From Annulohypoxylon bovei var. microspora (Eukaryota; Ascomycota; Sordariomycetes; Xylariales; Hypoxylaceae): a stretch of 64,000 bases of DNA. This document shows, piece by piece, positions 43,872-54,915 of the stretch (positions are counted from its first letter, which is position 1; the number at the start of each line of letters is the position of its first letter). Made by a program: the position numbers and the translations under genes. The DNA is taken from NCBI GenBank assembly GCA_022836615.1, contig MU405212.1, positions 372,001-436,000 on the forward strand, written 5' to 3'. A model generated the notes under the pieces. It had not been told where the DNA came from and made no database searches. It saw nothing but the letters and a program-made list of their open reading frames with translations.

Positions 43872-44782
43872 GTTAACTCGCGGGCCTAGTCTTCATCCTC
43901 GCATATCACATCGCCATCGCTTCTCTTTTTTTACTTCTCTATACGTAGTTACGAAATGGAACATGGAAGGGGTTTCCTATAGAATCGGACGGCATCGCTT
44001 GTCTGCCTTTGTCTGCTTTTCTTTTCCATTTGCCAAAATCAGTGTCAAAGGGTCCGGTCGGGCGGTTTCGAAATCCTGTATGTCTCGGATCCCTAAGGCG
44101 GCATTGCATCATCGTCGTCATCGTCATCCACCCTACCACCACCGCCACTATTTTCTTTTTCGCTCCTCTAGGTTTCCGCTAATCACCCACGGCGATGTCG
44201 AATTATTCCCAACGGAGTTGAAGGGGCTGACGGGTCAATGGAAGGGAGGGTTTTCTACGCTGTATCTATTACGCCGGGAGTTTGCTTCCTACCCTAGGTA
44301 GTTAGGGAGAGCTCTCTCTCGCTTGGCGGACTCGGGTTCGGAGCTCTGAGTTAGAGTCCTTTGTCGTTGGTCCTTATCTATGATACCAAATCAAAAGTTT
44401 TTTCATCTGTTCTATTCATCCTTGATTCCTGTTTGCCCTATGTTTACCTAACTTGACTCCAGGTCAACGTAGGCGGAGGACGAGCTTGAGCTGGAATCGG
44501 AATTGCTCGTGGTCCGGTTTGATTCGGCTTGTCAATGTCATGTTGAAAGTGTGTGATCAAGTAAGCCATTGTATACCTGAATCTAGCAAATGAGTTGGGT
44601 ATCGAACCATGCCCCCGTACGTACAACCAACCCCCCTACCTGTCTGCCTGCCTGCCTGCCACCATTTTTCATCTACCGTACCGTTCACGAGTATACGCCT
44701 AGAGTCCACGTTCCCCTTTTTACCTCTCCTTTTTGCCCCCAGCACCCTCATCTCCCTTTTTACAATCCACCAACCACCAAGC
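43872..44782. other. intergenic between convergent MIF2 and YME2
   Basis: 3' flanks of two genes. A short TGCC repeat lies at about 44642-44660. No gene seen. Confidence 0.6.
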
Positions 44783-47422
44783 CTAATACTCCTTCCCCAG
44801 AACCTTCTTCAGCGCCGCCACATCCCTCTCATAGCCCTCGATGCGCCGCTGCGCGGCCTCCAGCTTAGCCAGCAGGTACGCGACCCTGGGCCCGGTCTCG
44901 CGCGGCTGTTTCGGCAGCGCGCCCAGCAGCGCGAGCTCGGCCTCGGCCTTGTCGATGGTCTTGACCTCGACCTTCACCAGCTCGGTCAGCACGGCGATGT
45001 CCATCTTGGCGGCGAGCGCGGCGTCGCGCACGAGCTGGCGGAACGCGGCCTGGTACACGGGCTTGCCGGGGAGGATGAGGCCGGGGCGGCCGTTGGCGGA
45101 CCTCACGGTGATGAGCTCGGCGTTGGCGAGCCCCTCGAGCGCGGACTCGCCGTCGGGCGCGGTCGTCGACGAGGCGAAGGCGCCGTGCAGCAGCACCTCG
45201 TTGTAGCGCAGGCCGTCGCCGCCGGCGCCGGAGGCCGCGAGCGACTTGATGAGGTGCCAGGCCTGCTCCACGGACCACGCGTGCTCGCCGTCGTGGGTCG
45301 TCTTGCCCGGCAGCAGGAACATCTTCAGGATCTCGGACGCCGACTGCTCGGTGATCTCGGTGACGGCCTGCTGGGGCGTCTGCCCGGCCTTCAGGCGGCG
45401 CGCGAACGACTCGAGGTCCGTGAGGCGCCCGCCGAGCGTCTCGATGCAGGAGTCCAGGTCGGTTAGGTCGGGCTGGATGAGCGGCTGCTTCTCGACGGGT
45501 GCGCTGGAACCGTTTGTTGCCTTGGGCTGGTGCTCCTCGACGCTGGTGATGTGGCTCAGGACGAAGCGCTTGGAAACTTCAGGGGAGAGGTCGCCGAGGG
45601 CGGCCTGGCGGAAAATGCGATCAGGTAGGAACTTGGACAGGGATTTCGAGTATGAAGTGTCGTTGGTTAGGAAGATGACGTGGGCGATATTGGATTGGAC
45701 GAGAGCAGCAGCCCATTCGGCAATCTTCTCGTAGACGATGGGGTTCGCATCGCCTTTGTGGAGGAAGTTGTCGATCACCACGATAGGCCTCTTCTCAGAA
45801 TGTGCTTCGAGGTAAGCATCGACGGCGAGCGAGGCATCCGAATCTGACTTGCTGCGGTCCGAGACACCGATCTCTGTAAGAGCACTGGCAGCTGTCTGCA
45901 GGATTTTCTGGATTTGCGACTCCAACGTCTCAGAGAAGCCGGCTTTTACGCCGGTGGTGCTCTGGACTGCTAGCTCGACCATGCTGCTAGCATTATTCGC
46001 CCAGGAAAAGATAGGTCGGTAGCCGACGGAGGCCGCCATATGCTTGATCGTTGCTGATTCGCCCCTAGCCTCTACAATTGGCTTACAATCGATGACGAGA
46101 ACATTGTTTCTTCCCTTGAGGGCTTGGTCTAGCACCAATTCTTCCTTGCCGGAACCACGAGGCCCTTGGACGACAATGAAGGTCCCGGTAGTCTCCGAAA
46201 GCCATTTCTGGATTTGGTCGATTAGATCTTTTCGGTGAGTCCAAAGCGCATTCAACCCGGCTTGGTCTGCTTTCTCCCTTTTGAGGCTTAGGATATCGAA
46301 TGTTCGTTGTCGAAGCCATCTGTACAATCTGCTATTGCTGAGGCGGTATTTTTGGGTGACGTGGGCCTTGACGAAGAATGACCGGATGGGATCGAATATG
46401 ATAACGGTGAGACCAGTTAGCAATGCAACTATAACAGGAATGACGATTCTCGGGTGGCTTGATATCCAGTCCCAGAACCGATGTTGTCTCGCTCGTTGTT
46501 CATAGGACATCTGAAGCTTCGTCCCTAGCTTGCCGCCACCAAGCTTTTCCGGCACGACAAAGCCATGCAAGCAGTTCCGTGCCATGATGGCGTCCCTCAC
46601 GAGAGCGAAGTCGACATAAGCGTATCTCGGGAGGATCTTAGAATCCCACGGCTGCGAACTAATCTCGGCAATCTTGCCATATCGACGGAATAAGCTGTAC
46701 AGAGTCTCCTGCGACAGCTCAACTGCTTCTTCGCCAGGAACCTTGGGGACGAACTCGACCCTGACTCGATCGTTGGGGAACCTGTGCAGATCTTCCAGCC
46801 AGGGAATACCATGAACCAACCCGGCCTGAACTCCTCGCCAGATACTGAAAAATGGCTTCACGGGCTTCTCTTGAAGGGACTTGGTGATAGTGGTTTCGAT
46901 CTCCTGAACGGACACATTGGCTGGATACGTGAATTTGACGAATGCTCCGCCGTCCTTGAGGCGAGGTAGGATTTCCGTGATCTTCACAGGGGCCGTCTCG
47001 GGAATGGCACGCTTGACCAAATTAATTGGATCCAATATGCCTAGAGACGGGCTTTCGAATCTCTTCATCAACTCGGGGAGATCCTCGTCGGGTCTCTTCC
47101 ACGGCGCTCGTAACAAGCTGGAAAGCTTAAGGGGGAATAGATCTGCAAGATGTGATTAACCATCTACTCAAGCTGAGAACATAGTAGGTAAATAGTTTAG
47201 TCAGGTGGCCATACTGTCAATCCATAATATCGACTCGTTTGGAGCTGCGTCGATATGTCCGCTCTTCCCCTCCCCCGTCGTAGTGCTCTCCCAAGCTCTC
47301 AGTGCTGGGACCCATCTTGGCTGGTAACGTGGGGTGATGATGGGCCTGGGTCTAAAGATCGAGCTTGGAGTTCTCAAGCCAGGCAAGCTCCTGGGGCAGG
47401 AGCTTGCGTATCGTGAGATCAT
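44783..47422 (-). CDS. YME2: mitochondrial inner membrane protein Yme2
   Basis: Inner-membrane protein linked to mitochondrial nucleoid structure and mtDNA retention (yeast Yme2, also called Rna12). Two exons on the minus strand: 47422-47215 and 47142-44783, giving 855 aa. Exon 1 encodes an Arg/Ser/Pro-rich presequence (MISRYASSCPRSLPGLRTPS) and ends in ESILWIDN, which splices to LFPLKLSSLLRAPWKRP, a family hallmark. An RRM-like domain spans about residues 190-285 (ETLYSLFRRYGKIAEISSQP). One membrane segment follows (IVIPVIVALLTGLTVIIF), then an AAA-like ATPase part with GPRGSGKEE. The C-terminus is coiled. The 3' half of the gene (about 44800-45480) is much more GC-rich than the 5' half. Confidence 0.95.
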
Positions 47423-48229
47423 TGTCTGATAAAATCGAAGTTGTCCCCCATGCTTGTATTGTATAGGAGTATAGGAAGCAAGAGAAATGTATATTTCGAA
47501 GAAGAGATGAAAATTTATTGGCAATAGTGCTCGGTTAACTATACTCTTTTCCTATAGGCCGATGAGGTCATCGTGGATATCTCGGGTACCTTTTCCCTAG
47601 CCACAATTAGAGGGGAACCTTGGTGGGTGGAACCTGAGAAAAACGAGTGTGTGCCACAGTAGGGTCAAGCCACAATATATAATTCGCCGGAAAGAGCTTG
47701 AAGTCTAAAGCAAGGGAAAAGTGAAAGAGCAATTGAGGAGGATATCAATGTACAACGGGTATACGAATCACTCAAAAGTCAAAAGTACCAACAGATACAT
47801 ACCTGCATATCCGAGGCCACAGTATCAGACCATTTCCTCCAATTCCTGCATTTCCTGCGCCCGTAAGTGGTTAATCGTACCACAGCCCGGATTGCAATCA
47901 GCGACTCCGTCATTGGCTGAGACGGGAAAAGCCATCACCTTCAAGGGAACATATCACGGACCAAATACTACGATACTTGATACTGCACCCCGCGTTGGTT
48001 AATGATAACCCCCCGCACGCCCATTGAAACAGATTCTCCCCCCTTCTTGAGTCTTTTATCGTCTTCGCAACCTTCTCAGGAGTTATTGCCTCGTCTCCTA
48101 CGAAGACATCCATTCAATTGCCACAGCGCAAATCTCTATATCTCCTAACGATCTGATCGATTCGATATACTCGAATCGATACAAAGCCACCTATACATAC
48201 TTACATACATACACGACTACTTAGCAAAG
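47423..48229. other. shared upstream region of YME2 and the DUF3128 gene
   Basis: Divergent starts 807 bp apart. No gene seen; a 67-codon minus frame at 47910-48113 lacks support. Confidence 0.6.
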
Positions 48230-49201
48230 ATGGGTTGGCTGTGGTCATCGCCGCAACCCGCTGCCTCCAAACCCCCCAAGCCGGATCCCAACCCGTCCTC
48301 AGAGTCCGCCAAACCCTCTCCGCCACCAAAGCAACCCGAACCCGAGTACAGCGACCCGGAGATCGCCAAGTTCATGGGCCAGCTAGAGGCAGAATTCAAC
48401 AGCAGCAAGGACAGCAAAGTCGCCAAAGCAGCACCTCCCCCCTCATCCTCCTCATCCTCCTCATCCTCTCCCCCAGCTGCTCCTCCTCAACCCCCATCAT
48501 CCTCATCCTCATCCTCATCCTGGGGCAGCTCACTCTTCGGCAGCACCCCCTCCCCCGCCGCCCCATCCCCAACCCCATCCCCACCCGCCCCCTCCGCCAA
48601 AGTCCGCGAGACCTGGACGCCAACCCAGCTGGACCCGATCTCCGAGTCTTTGCTGCCGACCAGCATGTCGTGCCGGCAGGCCTTCGACGCGGCCTTCCAC
48701 TGCAACTCGCTGGGGGGCCAGTGGACGGCCGTGTACCGGGAGGGCGCGCTGCGCGCCTGCGGCGAGCAGTGGGACGACTTCCTCTTCTGCATGCGCGCCC
48801 GCGCCCTCACGAGCCCGCACAAGGAGAACGCCATCCGCGACCGCTTCCGCCGCAAGGAGTACGCCAAGTACTTCGCCCCCGACCGCCCGTCCAGCGCCGA
48901 CGTCTGGAAGCCGCGCGACGAGAAGGCCGAGCCCGGCGAGGCCTTCGCCGTCCCCTTCGCCGCCCACGACGTCGACGACGAGGAGTGGCGCCGCCAGGAG
49001 ATCGAGCGCCGCAGGAAGATGAAGGAGGCCCAGGAGGCCCAGGAGGCCCGGGACCCGCCGTTCGCTGTGTTCAGCCTAGACAGCGAGGAGTGGCGGCAGC
49101 ACCAGGCGAGGCGGGAGAAGCTGGTGGAGGAGCTGAGGGAGAAGCATGGGGGGGACGTGCAGAGAGTTATTACAATTTGGTTCCCACCAAAAAACCCGTG
49201 A
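48230..49201 (+). CDS. DUF3128 twin-CX9C protein (Emi1-like)
   Basis: Single exon, 323 aa. The DUF3128 core lies at about residues 145-205: CRQAFDAAFHC (CX9C), then GGQWTAVYREGALRACGEQW and CGEQWDDFLFC (second CX9C), followed by ALTSPHKENAIRDRFRRKEY. This is the family of yeast Emi1; CX9C pairs usually form disulfide-linked helical hairpins, often in the mitochondrial intermembrane space, but the function here is unknown. The start MGWLW could be N-myristoylated. A Ser/Pro-rich linker (runs of eight or more Ser) precedes the core. The C-terminal tail is long and charged, with two related blocks (FAVPFAAHDVDDEEWRRQE and FAVFSLDSEEWRQHQ), which is unusual for a family whose members are often short. 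Confidence 0.88.
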   Translation: MGWLWSSPQPAASKPPKPDPNPSSESAKPSPPPKQPEPEYSDPEIAKFMGQLEAEFNSSKDSKVAKAAPPPSSSSSSSSSPPAAPPQPPSSSSSSSSWGSSLFGSTPSPAAPSPTPSPPAPSAKVRETWTPTQLDPISESLLPTSMSCRQAFDAAFHCNSLGGQWTAVYREGALRACGEQWDDFLFCMRARALTSPHKENAIRDRFRRKEYAKYFAPDRPSSADVWKPRDEKAEPGEAFAVPFAAHDVDDEEWRRQEIERRRKMKEAQEAQEARDPPFAVFSLDSEEWRQHQARREKLVEELREKHGGDVQRVITIWFPPKNP

Positions 49202-49601
49202 TACTTTGCGTGTATAATATGTACAAGGACCAGTCTATCTTTTACAGGCTCACTTTTCCTACCCTACGGCGTTATACCGGCCAGAACCTTATGTTCTGAA
49301 ACCATACTTACATGAACTACAACATGTCACATATCATACATGTCACAAGATTCAAGACTGCGAGTGTGTTTGTGAATTAACTTCATTGCTTCGTGTAGGA
49401 AGTAGGACTATTCCTGCCTAGAATACATCCATGCAAGTCGTAAAACCGCAACTTTTGCCCTTTATCATCATTACCAGTGAAAATCTAGTAGTGCAAACCC
49501 ATGGAAATCCGAGACCGCCATCCGGTGCGCGACATAACACCACACCGATGGGAAAACGCCGGGAAGAAGAAAAGACAGAATGGTCATTGAAAGGAAACCG
49601 T
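49202..49601. other. intergenic between convergent DUF3128 gene and HSP70
   Basis: 3' flanks only. No gene seen. Confidence 0.6.
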
Positions 49602-51560
49602 TTAGTCAACCTCCTCGACGGTGGGTCCGTCATCCTGGGCAGCGCCGGGGCCACCAGCACCGGGGAAGCCGCCGGGGCCGCCGGGAGCGCCAGGCATACC
49701 ACCGGGCATGCCGCCAGCGCCACCAGCTCCGTAGAACTTCATCATGATGGGGTTGGCAATTCCCTCCAACTCCTTCTGCTTCTCCTCGTACTCCTCACGA
49801 GTAGCCTGCTGGTTCTCGTCGAGCCAAGAGACGACCTTGTCAATCTCGGCCTTCAGCTTCTCCTTGTCACCAGCATCGAGCTTCTCGTCGACCTTGGAGT
49901 CGGACATAGTGTTGCGGAGGGAGTAGGCGTAGGACTCGAGGCCGTTCTTCGCACCAATACGGCGACCCTCGGCCTCGTCCTCCTCCTTGTACTTCTCGGC
50001 CTCTGCCAGCATGCGCTCGATCTCCTCCTTGGACAGGCGGCCCTTGTCGTTGGTGATGACAATCTTGTTGGACTTTCCAGTGCCCTTCTCGACAGCGGAG
50101 ACGTTCATGATTCCATTAGCATCGAGATCGAAAGTAACCTCGATCTGGGGAACGCCACGAGGTGCGGGCGGGATACCGGTAAGCTCGAACTTGCCGAGCA
50201 AGCTGTTGTCCTTGGTGCGTTGACGCTCACCCTCGTAGACTTGGATAAGCACACCAGGCTGGTTGTCGGAGAAGGTAGAGAAGACCTCAGACTTCTTGGT
50301 AGGGATAGTGGTGTTACGGGGGATGAGCTTGGTCATCATGCCACCAGCAGTCTCGATACCGAGAGACAGGGCAGCGACGTCGAGGAGCAGAATCTCGTTG
50401 GTCGACTTGGAGCTGGTGTCACCAGACAGGATAGCGGCCTGGACGGCAGCACCGTAGGCAACAGCCTCATCAGGGTTGATGGACTTGTTGGGCTCCTTAC
50501 CGTTGAAGTAATCGGTGATAAGCTTCTGGACACGGGGGATACGGGTGGAACCACCGACAAGGACGATCTCGTGGACCTGGGACTTGTCGATCTTAGCATC
50601 AGCCAAGACACGGTCGACGGGCTGGATGGTGGATCGGAAAAGGTCCTGGCAGAGCTCTTCGAATCGGGCACGAGTGATAGATGTGTAGAAATCAATACCC
50701 TCGAACAGGGAGTCGATCTCGATAGAGGTCTGTGCAGAGGAAGAAAGGGTACGCTTGGCTCTCTCGCAAGCGGTTCGGAGACGTCGCAGAGCACGGGCGT
50801 TGGTGGAGAGATCCTTCTTGTGCTTACGCTTGAACTCGTTGACGAAGTGAGTAACAAGTCGGTTGTCAAAGTCCTCACCACCCAAGTGAGTGTCACCAGC
50901 GGTAGACTTGACTTCGAAGATACCCTCTTCGATGGTAAGGAGGGAGACATCGAAGGTACCACCACCAAGGTCAAAGATGAGGACGTTGCGCTCACCCTCA
51001 GCCTTCTTGTCAAGACCGTAGGCGATGGCAGCCGCAGTGGGCTCGTTGATGATTCGAAGAACGTTCATGCCAGAGATAAGACCAGCGTCCTTGGTGGCTT
51101 GACGTTGGGAGTCGTTGAAGTAGGCTGGCACAGTGATGACAGCGTTGGTGACAGTGCCACCAAGGTATGACTCGGCGGTCTCACGCATCTTGGTGAGGAC
51201 CATGGAGGAGATCTCCTCGGGGGTGAACTGCTTGTTCTCACCCTTGTACTCGACTTCAATAATAGGCTTGCCATTCTTCTCAATGACCTTGAACGGGAAG
51301 TGCTTCATGTCGGCTTGCACCTCAGCATCGGTGAATTTACGACCAATCAGACGCTTAGCGTCGAATACGGTGTTGTGGGGGTTCATGGCAACCTGGTTCT
51401 TGGCGGCATCACCGATGAGACGCTCGGTGTCCGTGAAGGCTACGAACGAGGGAGTAGTTCGGTTACCTTGGTCGTTGGCGATAATCTCGATGCGGTCATC
51501 TCGAAAGACGCCGACACACGAGTAGGTCGTGCCCAAGTCAATTCCGACTGCGGCAACCAT
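49602..51560 (-). CDS. HSP70: cytosolic HSP70 chaperone (Ssa type)
   Basis: ATP-dependent chaperone that folds and refolds proteins in cytosol and nucleus. Intronless, 652 aa. The nucleotide-binding domain shows GIDLGTTYSCVGVF, IFDLGGGTFDVSLL and VLVGGSTRIPRVQKL; the substrate-binding domain shows NTTIPTKKSEVFSTFSDNQP. The helical lid is followed by a Gly/Pro/Met-rich tail and the cytosolic end motif EEVD, which binds TPR co-chaperones. There is no signal peptide, so it is neither the ER nor the mitochondrial paralogue. A perfect three-unit heat-shock element lies 272-286 bp upstream. The opposite strand carries a 579-codon open frame, which I take as a codon-bias shadow. Confidence 0.98.
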   Translation of the reverse strand: MVAAVGIDLGTTYSCVGVFRDDRIEIIANDQGNRTTPSFVAFTDTERLIGDAAKNQVAMNPHNTVFDAKRLIGRKFTDAEVQADMKHFPFKVIEKNGKPIIEVEYKGENKQFTPEEISSMVLTKMRETAESYLGGTVTNAVITVPAYFNDSQRQATKDAGLISGMNVLRIINEPTAAAIAYGLDKKAEGERNVLIFDLGGGTFDVSLLTIEEGIFEVKSTAGDTHLGGEDFDNRLVTHFVNEFKRKHKKDLSTNARALRRLRTACERAKRTLSSSAQTSIEIDSLFEGIDFYTSITRARFEELCQDLFRSTIQPVDRVLADAKIDKSQVHEIVLVGGSTRIPRVQKLITDYFNGKEPNKSINPDEAVAYGAAVQAAILSGDTSSKSTNEILLLDVAALSLGIETAGGMMTKLIPRNTTIPTKKSEVFSTFSDNQPGVLIQVYEGERQRTKDNSLLGKFELTGIPPAPRGVPQIEVTFDLDANGIMNVSAVEKGTGKSNKIVITNDKGRLSKEEIERMLAEAEKYKEEDEAEGRRIGAKNGLESYAYSLRNTMSDSKVDEKLDAGDKEKLKAEIDKVVSWLDENQQATREEYEEKQKELEGIANPIMMKFYGAGGAGGMPGGMPGAPGGPGGFPGAGGPGAAQDDGPTVEEVD

Positions 51561-53255
51561 GGTGAAAGATGTGAAGAAGAATTTGTAAGGTCAAAATAGT
51601 AGAGGTGGGGTATTGAGGAATGTGTAGAGTAGAAAAGTTTGAAAAGGGAAGAAAGCGCAAAAGAATTAAGTACCCAGATGAGGAAGGGTATCTAGAATTA
51701 AGTTGTTTTGCGTTGCTCTACAAGAGAGGAAGAGTTGTTTAGGTGAGTTTGAAGATGGAAAGAAAAATTGTTGCTTGGGATTTGACCTGGAGTTTAATAC
51801 AATTGCAAGTGGAAGCTATGGTGGGGCCAAGAGAATCTTCGAGAATTGCTGGAAAATGGTACCCGCTTCTGGTACTTTCCGCCTAACCTGCCGTAGAAAA
51901 GAATAGTAACTTCCTGAATTCAGAAGAAATCACTACACGATAACACTAGTTTCTAGGTATCTATCCTTCTATTATGCTATTAAATATTGTATTGTATATA
52001 CTTATATACTTACCTATGTACTTGATTATTTAAATTTTTACTATGATTAATGACAAAATTGAATGATTATAGAATCTCTAGGAGTAAAAATCTACCTATA
52101 ACTATTCCCAAGTACCCATCCATCCATAGTACCAAGATACATCCATGATTATCGCCGTACCTACCCCGCCACTACTCACCATGTTGACATCACTGCCTTC
52201 CACAGGCGGTTGCCCGGTCTATTCAGCCCGCCAAGACCCACCAAAAAAACCAAACTCTGCGGGCGATTTACAAAATGCAAACGAAAAATACCTAGGTACC
52301 TAGCCAGATGTACCTTTTTTTTCTCACGTTTCTTTCCCACGTTCTTCTCTTATCTTCTTTTTGCCATCAGGCATGAAAAAAGTGGTTGATGAGGCAACTT
52401 CTAGCTGCTTAGCCTCTCAATTTTTCCCGCCTTGAGGTTGCCTACCTTCTGATAGTACAAAGCCGCAGTTCGTTAGGGTTGTTAGGTAGAGTAAGCGCCT
52501 TGATTCTAGAAGATTCATGAATTCCCATTGTATTATTCTGTTAACGCAAATTTTCGCATTCGCATTCAGAAGTGCAAGTTCGAATTACATGTGTACGTAC
52601 CCATGTATGCAGTCATTAGTACATTGTAACTTTGTAAACTCTCGAATTCAATGTTGCTCTAATCAGCCTTATTGTATTCAAATATTTCTTTTTCACATAC
52701 GAGACATCGAATCAAGTTATTTAAAAATTCATTAATGCCTGAATTTCGTATATCTTATGCCCACGTAACAAGTAGCTAGCTAAATGCAGGACTTTTTAAT
52801 ATCTGCATCATCTGTGTGCAGTACCTAGTATTGGCGTTGTATGGAGGCATCTCCAAGATACATGTACGTCACATATCTAAAGGGGTTAAGTCACAGCAAC
52901 CTTGAACCCTCGGTATATAAACAGCCAATTGCTCCGGAAACGTAAACGTTTTGAAGTACCTGCATGTCTCAAATTCGGCAGACATGGACAAATGAGAAGC
53001 AAGATTTATTCGTCAGGACCTACAAGCGGCCGTTTCTGACCCGCCTGGGTTTCGAATAGACACATCACCAAATTGTGTTACACATCTCGATCTACATGCA
53101 TACCTACCTAGGTATGTATTCATGCATGATTCTCGCGAATTCCATGGCCTAGATTTGTACGGCTTGCAATCAGTATCCCGGGGCAATGATCTGACATCTC
53201 AACGAATGTTTATTCTTCTCGGCATGCTCGATACAGGTTTACCGACAATGGTTCA
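51561..53255. other. HSP70 promoter and intergenic region
   Basis: 1.7 kb. The left part is the HSP70 leader and promoter with a heat-shock element. The rest is AT-rich with CCTAGG-type motifs at 52289-52303 and about 53102-53117. No gene seen. Confidence 0.6.
51832..51846. promoter_or_regulatory. perfect heat-shock element
   Basis: AGAATCTTCGAGAAT is three contiguous alternating nGAAn units (aGAAt, cTTCg, aGAAt), the canonical Hsf1 trimer site. It lies 272-286 bp upstream of the HSP70 start codon. Confidence 0.85.
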
Positions 53256-54435
53256 TTAGCAGAAGTGCTCGATCTCCTCAGGCTTCCCGTCCCTCGGCCC
53301 CAAGTCCGTCTTCAGAACTCGGTTGAATAGCTCTGTCAGCACCTCGAAGCAGATCTTAGTGATAGCCGGATCGTACCGGCCCTTGCTCAGCTCGTCGCGA
53401 ATAAAGGCGTGCTGTGCCCACGCGAACTCGTAGAAGCTGAATACGGTGCCCGCGCTCCTCATCTTCTGCCGGATCAGATCGCGGCCCGGGCCCGGTACGT
53501 GAGTGTCCTTGATGCCGAAGATCATAGCTACCTCGCCCTTGATTTCTCCGAGCTTGTCGATCGTGTGGGTACTCTCTGCCGGACCCTCAACTGACGTATC
53601 AGCCGCGGTATAAGGTCCTAGTGTGCGGCTATGGACATCTGTCGCGAAGTATGAAACGCCTGCGCTTATACGCGGATCCAACTGCAAGATTTGTCAGTAA
53701 GCATGACGTTCTTCGAAAGAGAGAGCCATACGGTAGCTCTCAGAGCAAGATGACCACCCAGGCACATTCCAGTAGTGCCTATCCGTCCGTTGCAAGTAGG
53801 AATACTGAGGAGGTAATCGACGGCTTTGCGGGAGTCCGCGTCATACGATTGGAGAGTCTAGCACGCATCTTTGCGTCAGTCCTCGCTTATTCAGTAAACT
53901 GCATGAGAGTTAGCAGCTTTACCTTCTTTATCTTCAACTCGTTTCCTTGATCTGTGCCTGGAACATCGTAGGCCAAGGCCTCTGGCCCAATGAAGTCATG
54001 ATACGACGAAGGGGCAGCGACGATGTATCCTTGTCCTGCAATTTGACGCGCGAATCGCGCCACCGGACCCGTCACTGTTCGATGCGCTAGTCAGCGAGCT
54101 GCATGGTCGTTCGACTTGCTTTATCTCATGGTGGATGTGTTAAATGAAGATGGTACCTTGATAGATCTCGCTGAATAGTACAACGCCAGGAAATCGACTG
54201 CCAACTCATCAGCAAACTTGTATCGAAATCCCGAATGGGAAGAGATGATTAAAGCCATACGCATTAGGATATTGCGAGATGGTGGGATGGAAAACGAAAA
54301 TTCCTGCCCAACGTTAGTGCCTTGAGTTGGGAGCTAGGTTCGGCCGTATAGGGTCTTCGTGTCTTTCTCACTCATAGACGTCTCCTTTCCATCCACGTTT
54401 GTTTGGACATCGACCTCGCTTTCGTTGATCAGCAT
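53256..54435 (-). CDS. dienelactone hydrolase family protein
   Basis: Alpha/beta hydrolase of the dienelactone hydrolase family; the substrate is unknown. Six exons on the minus strand: 54435-54372, 54303-54261, 54197-54157, 54074-53923, 53857-53732 and 53681-53256, giving 283 aa with every phase consistent. Spliced sequence reads TSMRIFVFHPTISQYPNARF, PGVVLFSEIYQVTGPVARFA and RQIAGQGYIVAAPSSYHDF. The catalytic triad can be placed: nucleophile Cys132 in GMCLGG, Asp201 in GIKDTHVPG, His233 in AWAQHAF. Two exons are only about 42 nt, so automated callers may miss them. There is no signal peptide, so it is probably cytosolic. Related fungal proteins are common single genes; no aromatic-degradation cluster is nearby. 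Confidence 0.9.
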
Positions 54436-54915
54436 CTTGACTAGATATCTCCTGATACTGGGCGCAAAATGAGATGTAGAAGTTTGTAACTGTTGTTTTC
54501 GAGGTGGAACACCGATATCTTAAACAAGTTTAAACCCCGCGCCGGATAATGGAGTCCCAAATGCGGGGGGACAAGCTCGAATTCATTAAGCCACGGTCCC
54601 GGCTTCGAATCGGCGTTCTTCACGGATCCTCAATCGTAAGTTTTCGCAAGTTTGGGGTATAGTAAGTGTGATCTTCAAGCGATAAAGGCAGGTTTCCCTG
54701 CAGGAAAGCTACTCTATATACAATTCTGATATCATGTGCTGCGAATATCTTACGATATATTACTAAGTAGACGCATCACCTCCAAACGGCCGTACGAAAG
54801 CGGAGGATGTCGATAGATATAGGCTAAGAAATAAAGGAGTATTGGCATAGATTAATTACTATACCAATAGCATGATTCTATGAATCATCGCGCCTAGTAA
54901 ATTCTATCCGCCGAT
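54436..54915. other. intergenic, hydrolase 5' flank to OPT 3' flank
   Basis: 480 bp. No gene seen. Confidence 0.6.

Noticed and set aside
48235..49299. 354-aa frame overlapping the DUF3128 gene on the same strand
   Set aside because: It is an Arg/Pro-rich alternative frame of GC-rich DNA with no motif, while the other frame contains the CX9C pairs.
49431..51170. 579-aa plus-strand frame as a separate gene
   Set aside because: It lies almost wholly opposite HSP70, has Leu/Asp/Gly-rich composition expected from the complement of biased codons, and shows no family features.
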